This document shows, in pieces, positions 57,906-64,000 of a stretch of DNA of 64,000 nucleotides. The notes below the pieces were generated by a model. The model saw only the letters and a program-made list of their open reading frames with translations, was not told where the DNA came from and searched no databases. Both the position numbers and the translations under genes were made by a program. The stretch's first letter is position 1. Each line of letters starts with the position of its first letter. This DNA is from Nymphaea colorata (taxonomy: Eukaryota > Streptophyta > Magnoliopsida > Nymphaeales > Nymphaeaceae), in NCBI RefSeq assembly GCF_008831285.2, contig NC_045139.1:7658204-7722203 (forward strand), in the 5' to 3' direction.

Positions 57906-58037
57906 GGAGGCCGTTTGGTAATAGGAACAACTTGTTACTATTCCATAAATTATGCTCAAGGCAGATTCATAGAGTATTGTGTTATAGTGTTTTACAAACC
58001 TGTCTTAATCTTAACTGTTGATGTTGCCAAACAGCTC
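57906..58037. mobile_element. Small Tourist-like MITE with TTA target duplication
   Basis: Starts GGAGGCCGTTTGGTAATAGG and ends ...TTGCCAAACAGCTC, so the ends are imperfect inverted repeats. It is flanked by TTA at 57903-57905 and 58038-58040, the 3-bp site expected for Tourist-type elements. 132 bp, noncoding. Confidence 0.65.
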
Positions 58038-58675
58038 TTAGAGGTTGTTTGGCAATGAGACCCACCTGATACAGTTTCATGATCCTCATGGGATATTGTC
58101 ACATGGTGTTCGTAACAAACCGTTATTGTTGCCTCCCTCTTCCTGTTAAAAAATAAATAAATAAACAGAATGAGCTTGAAATTCGCCATAACCAAGATCC
58201 TCTATATCTAACAAAATGCAGTCATAAAGATACACAAATTGGAAGAATATAAAATCATTTATTTTTTTTTTCAAACTCATCACAAAACAAAAGAGAGGGA
58301 GAGCAACCGCCTCCGCTTAGGCCATACAGGCTTTCTTCTCTTTGTTTATTAATCCAGTTCAATTTAATTAGGTTCTCCAAAACCTAATTCTTTTGAAAAG
58401 ATGGTTTTAACAACTCTAGCAAATCATAGGCAACATCAGCTCTAGATTAAGAACATTTAGGCCACATCAAGAAAAATGAAGCATGCGTTTCAGAAGTTTG
58501 TAAATTTAAAGAGTTACAGAAAACAAATTATTGTTTTGTTCAACCAAGGGTATCTTATCATTTCAACTCAATTCTCTTTTCAGGTCCCAAAAGTACACAC
58601 ACTGGATTTTCTAAATTTCCAGGATTCCTCTCACTTTGTACATGGAAAACTTTCCCAAGTCGAGAGACTAAAGCG

Positions 58676-59100
58676 ACATTTGTTTACCTCGGATATGAGG
58701 TTTTTGAGGTCAGGCCCACCCCATCAATTAGACCTCAAGTCTGAGATTTTAGTTATATACTGAGGATCTCAGAATTCTCATTTTTCTATAGATCTGAAAC
58801 CCAGTGTTTGTTTACTCTACAGGCTCCGAATTACAAATCAGCCTAGTATATGAGATATGAGCTATCAAAGGCACCAGGTGCGTTTGTTTCACCACGGTGA
58901 TATGAGATCACTAGGATTTCAAATCTTACGGATTTTAAGAGATCGAATCCCATCCTACCTTAAATTCATGGTTTCCTACATGTAACGTGCATCTTAAATC
59001 CACGTTACTGAAATTAAATCCATCTTACGGAGATATTTCAAAGAACACCATTTAATGCAGCTTGTAGTCTAAGATATGAGACTATAAAAAACAACCTTGA
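58676..59100. repeat. Repeat with ATATGAG/CTATCAAA motifs
   Basis: Contains GATATGAGCTATCAAAGGCA, CCTTAAATTCATGGTTT and CTAAGATATGAGACTATAAA. The region at 39540-40180 has ATATCTGAGGCTATCAAGTG and CCTTAAATTCATGGTTTTTA, so they seem related. Confidence 0.45.
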
Positions 59101-59369
59101 TGCATAAGATAGGACTATGTAATCGGTTCCCTGCCTCTAGGGCAGAGCTTGTTTTGGCTTGTAATTTGACGGCCTAAGATCCATACATCCAGCCTGAATC
59201 CACCGTGCCATGACCTTTAAGCTGAAAATGAATCGGATATATTTCTTGATCCAAATTATAACAATTAAGGTATAAGCTATCAATACGCACTCATCTAAAT
59301 CAAATCCATTTCTGATGTAAAACTCGATAATTTCGGCTGGATCATGGTGGAATCCTATAATCAGATGGG

Positions 59370-59640
59370 ATCCGGTCAGTGGTGGACTTAAAAATTTTTC
59401 ATGAAGAGAATCAAATTAAAGTTTTAAATTTTAACTAGAGTCAAAATATCATTTTTCAAAATAAAATATCATTTTTCAAATTAAAGTTTTAAATTTTAAC
59501 TAGAGTCAAAATATCATTTTTCAAAATAAAATATCATTTTTCAAAATTTTTGTATAAAACAGGTGAATGTTTTTAAAATTTAAAGTAAGTTTTTTTTTTT
59601 CAAAGGCCCATGCGAGCCGTAGGCTCTGCCCCGGGATCCG
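59370..59640 (-). mobile_element. GAGCC-end repeat, copy 3, with an internal 65-bp tandem duplication
   Basis: On the minus strand it matches the copies at 27946 and 34638, ending GGCAGAGCC on the right side. The segment starting ATTAAAGTTTTAAATTTTAA occurs at 59415 and again at 59480, so 65 bp have been duplicated in tandem almost without change. The right end is about 150 bp from the UFSP2-like start codon. Confidence 0.65.
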
Positions 59641-59787
59641 GTTATCATGTTTGAGATAAACACTGAAACCGATCCGCTTGAATTTCCTCAAGCACCTTTC
59701 CGGTTTCCACTTCCCGTTTGAGCGACGTCGACATCTTCGACTGAAAGCTCCCGCGGCTGACGGCCCCGAGCAAGGGGGAGAGAGAGG

Positions 59788-62700
59788 ATGGAGAGGACGG
59801 GAGATGGGCGTTCCCTGAGGATTCTCTGCCCAAAACTGAAGGCCGTGTTGAGGGAACCTGGCCTCCAGTGGTTGATCGGTTCGCCGGCGCTGCCTTTCAC
59901 CGTCGTGTCCTCCGTCCGATGCCTCCACACTCTCCAGGAGGGACCTTTCTGCCCCGATTACGAAGCAGAAGCCGGTATTCTTTCTTTATAGTTTTTTAGT
60001 TTTCTTGTGTTTGCGGTCGTTTCCGTTGTTTCTTGTTTCGGAATGTTAATGGAGTGGTAATATGTTAAAATCTCGTGCATATATATACATCCTTAATTTA
60101 GTTGGTTGCTGCGATTGCTTGTTTTCCTTCCTTTCCATATTTTCTTCTGTGATCAGCTTGATGGTTTACACCATTTGTGCTTCTGTCCTTACTCCATAGC
60201 ATCTTCCGATTGTGACAAAGTTCATCGAGTTCATGTTCAGCATTAGGTTGGTGTTTCTCTAAGGAATCTATATCTGTGCTAATTGTTGCTGTTTTCTTTT
60301 TCATATCAGATGATCTTAGGTCACTGCTGCCAAGAGGCTTTAATGTTATTGGAGCTATTTATCTCAGTGATACGAATTGGGAAATCAATGCTCGTAAAGC
60401 AGCAGCAGCTTCTGCTGAAATAAGCCGAATCCTATGCCGGGGTGATGGTATCTCTAGCACGATAGGAGCAGCTGGTGACCTCAATTCTAAGGAGATACAC
60501 TATTTTATTGCGAACAGCAGCGATTCCATGGAGCCAGTTGTTTCTCTTACTTTCGAAGAGAATCCTGAAAACTCTTTATGGGAAATAGGATGCCTCCTAA
60601 GGGCCGAGGTGGAAATGAAGTTGCCCATATATTTTTCCACGACTAGACCATCAGGTATTTGACTCTGTTAGATACTCCTTTTTTGTGCCCATATAATGAT
60701 AATAAAGTCTTAATATCCCATTAACCCTGTCCCCTTTCCTGGACAGATAGGGCTGGCAGCACTCTCCTTTTTCTTCGAATAGTCTATTATTTGTTCTCTA
60801 TGTTAGTGCTTTAGTATTTTCAATATTCTTCTTTTAGAATTTTAAGTGTTTTAAGCAAAATTTTTCTCTTAAAAAAAAGCCCTGCAAAAATATGTTTCTG
60901 TTGTAATGATAACTATTGCAATTTTATTGTGCCATTTTGAGCTGATGTTTTGTGATTATCATGAATCATGACACTTTTCCAGTTCTATCACTGGCAAAAA
61001 ATACCTGATAATACTGCTTGATAGTTTCAAAATGTTGGGGATGCTAAACTGTTCTCTCTATCAATTACAGAAGGTGATGTACATTAAAATTTTGGTATAC
61101 TAGTGTTCAGAAGTTTCTGTTATTCCAAGGTCTAATTTATTAGGCACCAACGTACTACTCGTAGATGATTATTCTTCTAAAATTTTCTCCCATGTTCCAC
61201 ATGCTCCGTCCCTTTCTCCTTCCGTTTGAGAATTATAATTGAACTATGTCCATACTTTCCTGTCCTATAAGCATAGAACAATCATGTCTTAATGTTTTGA
61301 GTCTTGGCGAGGTTGTGGTTTCTCCAATTCACAAAGATACTTTGCTGTCAATTGAGTGGGCATCAATTTTTCACTTTTTTGGTTACGATTCAAGGATCTT
61401 GAATCATTGACGTTCAGAAGTTATCCCTGTCTATTGTTAAATGAAAATGCTTGTGCTGAAGAGGCTCAGATCAAAGCATGATCGTCAGGGTCATGAATAT
61501 CATGTTGAGGTCCGTTAGTTGACTCAAAGCGTATATTTGTTAGGGAATTAGGATACAGTTCACTGGTGGTGGACAAAATAGAGAATCCAGTATCTAAGAG
61601 TTCTGAGTATTGCAAACACGGCCATCAAACATGATCCAAAACTATGGAATTGAAAATTAATAATGATCCATCTCATGAACTTGGATGATGATAACACTTA
61701 TGTTGGTAATTCTTAATGGTGCATCTCCATTATGTCAAAATGGAGTTGTGAACGAAGGGTGTTTATCTTGCTTCAGGTCCTCCACATTCACAGTGGCTTT
61801 CCTTCTATAATGCTATTGTGCAGCAGAATATGTTTCTCATTTCTAGAAGAATTTTGGATGGATGGATCACTACAAAGGAGAGAAGTGTGTTTTTGGTTAT
61901 GCTGCTTGGTGAAGACAATTGTGAGGACTGAACTAGTCAGTTGTGGCTGGATATGTTTATGATAAATTGAGTTCCTATATCTAGAGCTGCAAATTTTCTA
62001 GAATCTAGATTTTGTTCAAAACGGCAGAACCTAATTCACTTTATTGTTCATGGGGACACTTGCATTTTGGATATTTCTATTGGTTTCTTCTTCAATGACA
62101 TGCAGTAAGATGGGGTTTCCCATTGCAAATAGTGGTTAATTTTCAGTGGTGGTATTGCTAGTTGGTAGGAACACCAGCCCTTTAAAGATAGAAAACTTCT
62201 TTTTTTCTTTTGTTATTTGTACGTATACTGGCCCATTTTTCTTCTTTTGACAGGCTAGTCACAGGTCTATATTCTTTCTTTTGGTCAAGTTGCAAAAGTC
62301 TTGCATCTCTTGTGATGTACTTTTTAGAATTTCTAGCAATACTTGTGAATATATCATGCTCCTGTCTTTAGTCACTCATTTATAGATTCTTTCTTTTCTA
62401 ATGCTTGCTGATATATGTGTAAGGTGGAGAAACAAAATAAAGAGTTGACACATTGGGGTGCCAACCATATTGAATTTGTCTGATGGTTCTGAGTATGATT
62501 TCATGTGACAGTTGTTTCTTCTGTATTTGGTTTTTTAATGAATATGATTTTATTTGTTGCTTGAAGCAAACACTGTGTCTTCCTAGTGGTTTCACTCTGC
62601 CACTCAATTATAAGAAACTTGTTTGTTATCCTTTGGTGCTTTGTGTAGACATGGAGCAGATTTTATTCCCTACTGTCGATGGGATTATTGAACAGCTAAG

Positions 62701-63801
62701 AAGTCCTTCAGTCGTGTATATGGTGAAAGCTTCAAATGGTTCATGTGAAGCAGGCTACATCAATGTGCTGCGCTTTTCTGAGTTGGATTTTAGCGCAGAT
62801 GGATTCCATGTTAAACATTTGGAGAATGCTAATGAAGGAATACGATCAGAAAGGCAATTATGTTCGTACTTTTGCTCAAGGAGAGATTCTGGATCGGCAT
62901 GTAGGTTACAAGAGGTAAGCTAGGGTTTTCCTGTACCTCTATGAGTGTACATAGGTGTGAGATATGATCCTGCAATTCTTAAATTGCTTCTGGTTACCAC
63001 GTTTTGTCACCTTGTTCTGAATGGAGCTCTTTGGGAAGTTCTGAATTGCATACAGTTGCTTGTAGAAGCATGCCATAAAGGGATAAACTTGGTTTGAAAA
63101 GTATAGAACAAATTTACAAAAAAATCATTAAAGTTTTCTTGGCATCCAACAGGCTTGATTTTGTATCAACCATACGCTACCAATACTTTTGGAAGACAGA
63201 CAAAATCTTTGGTGTGGAGCTGTATTGTTTTTGTCGTTATCTCAACATTCTGTGAGTTTGAATAATCATTGTGCAAGAAGCTCATCTAGGGCTAAGTTTC
63301 TTGCTTTTCCTCAATAATATTTTGCATTTAGTAGTCTAGATTGTCCATGATGGTAGTTCAATTTGCCTTTTTAGATCAATGAATTTTCAAGTTCTGTGGA
63401 GAAATGTGTCAGCACTTCTATACCTTTATTTTCTACTTACAACTTTGAACAATATTGTCAGGTTACACAACCAATACAAGTCAAGATATTCTTTAATCAA
63501 TCTAAAAAGATGGTAAAGCCTGCTGCACCTGTTGCTGAATTCTTTCCAGGTATGTAGTTATCCCCTTTTCTGATTGTTCGTTTCCTATTGCATCCTCTTA
63601 TATTATGGTTGTTTGTCCCAATCAGCTGATGGTCCTGCCGGGCAGGTCATGTTGAATGTCAATCTTGACATTCTAGGTTATGCATCAAAGGGCCTCCCTG
63701 TTGCAGCAGCCGTTTCAAAAATTGTTATCCCTGGTTTGATTGACCAGCTGATTGTGTTGAGAAGCAAGTTTGTGGGAGATATCACATCAGAGCCGCACCA
63801 G
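59788..63801 (+). CDS. Probable Ufm1-specific protease (UFSP2-like), 5' part only
   Basis: UFSP2 is a cysteine protease (family C78) that matures the ubiquitin-like protein UFM1 and removes it from targets, largely at the endoplasmic reticulum. Visible exons: 59788-59974, 60310-60654, 62649-62914, 63462-63549 and 63626-63801, joined in frame across GT/AG introns (intron 2 is 1994 bp). This gives about 354 residues of N-terminal region. Seen motifs are LQWLIGSPALPFTVVSSVRC (22-41), DDLRSLLPRGFNVIGAIYLS (63-82) and, near the end, GLPVAAAVSKIVIPGLIDQL, all typical of plant UFSP2 N-terminal domains. The catalytic Cys-Asp-His domain should lie beyond position 64000, so activity cannot be judged. 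The start is the first ATG in frame and gives the expected N-terminus. It lies 2.4 kb downstream of the STICHEL-like gene, same strand. Identification rests on remembered family pattern, so it is strong but not certain. Confidence 0.85.
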
Positions 63802-64000
63802 GTTTGCTGCATCTTTCCTCTTCCTGACATTTATATCATATTAATGATAGTATTCTATTTATTCTTTCTATCATGTTTGAATTGGACACTTAAATGTGAC
63901 AAACATTGTACAAATCTTGTTCTCTTGTGAAACAGAGAACATGATAGATTGGTAATCCTCAAAATGCAACATGATAAAGAACAATGTCAATCCTTTGTGC

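Larger units (their letters stand above)
57361..59787. other. Region between the STICHEL-like and UFSP2-like genes
   Basis: Holds the 3' flank of the STICHEL-like gene, a small MITE (57906-58037), a repeat with ATATGAG motifs (58676-59100) and a copy of the GAGCC-end repeat close to the next gene (59370-59640). No other gene recognised. Confidence 0.45.

Overview
This is nuclear DNA from a flowering plant. The evidence is intron-split genes with GT/AG junctions, a tRNA-Val gene, two plant-type pectate lyase genes, a STICHEL-like (DnaX-like) gene found only in plants, a UFM1-protease gene, and AT-rich intergenic DNA full of degenerate retrotransposons and small inverted-repeat elements. I cannot name the species.

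Layout. Positions 1-5450 (minus strand) hold a decayed Ty3/gypsy retrotransposon (integrase, RNase H, reverse transcriptase, protease and gag remnants, read from high to low coordinates) beside a decayed Ty1/copia gag with a primer-binding site and a probable LTR. Positions 5450-9920 are T-rich on the plus strand with no recognisable gene. At 9921-10170 lies a fragment of the mitochondrial small-subunit rRNA 3' end (a nuclear mitochondrial insertion) with part of it duplicated, followed by an intact tRNA-Val(UAC) gene at 10365-10438. From 10.4 to 19.4 kb there is only repeat-rich intergenic DNA.

Two paralogous pectate lyase genes follow on the plus strand: gene A at 19586-21959 (402 aa) and gene B at 32965-37610 (408 aa). 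They share four exons, identical intron phases, identical lengths of exons 2 and 3, all the expected calcium-binding and catalytic residues, and matching blocks in their upstream regions. Between them are MITE-like elements, a LINE remnant and several local tandem duplications. From 37.6 to 48.4 kb the DNA is again intergenic, with a well-defined tRNA-derived SINE (42020-42258, 15-bp target-site duplication).

The right end carries two plus-strand housekeeping-type genes. A STICHEL-like gene at 49351-57360 has seven predicted coding exons (about 1142 aa), including a 3.16-kb intron. The 5' half of a probable UFSP2 (UFM1-specific protease) gene starts at 59788 and runs off the window, with its catalytic domain outside.

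The genes have no evident functional linkage, except that the pectate lyases form a cell-wall-degrading tandem pair. I saw no CRISPR array, operon or clearly new biological system. The most informative signals are the promoter blocks kept between the two pectate lyases, the SINE, the duplicated mitochondrial rRNA fragment, a four-member family of 415-460-bp inverted-repeat elements, and a recurring 16-bp palindrome.
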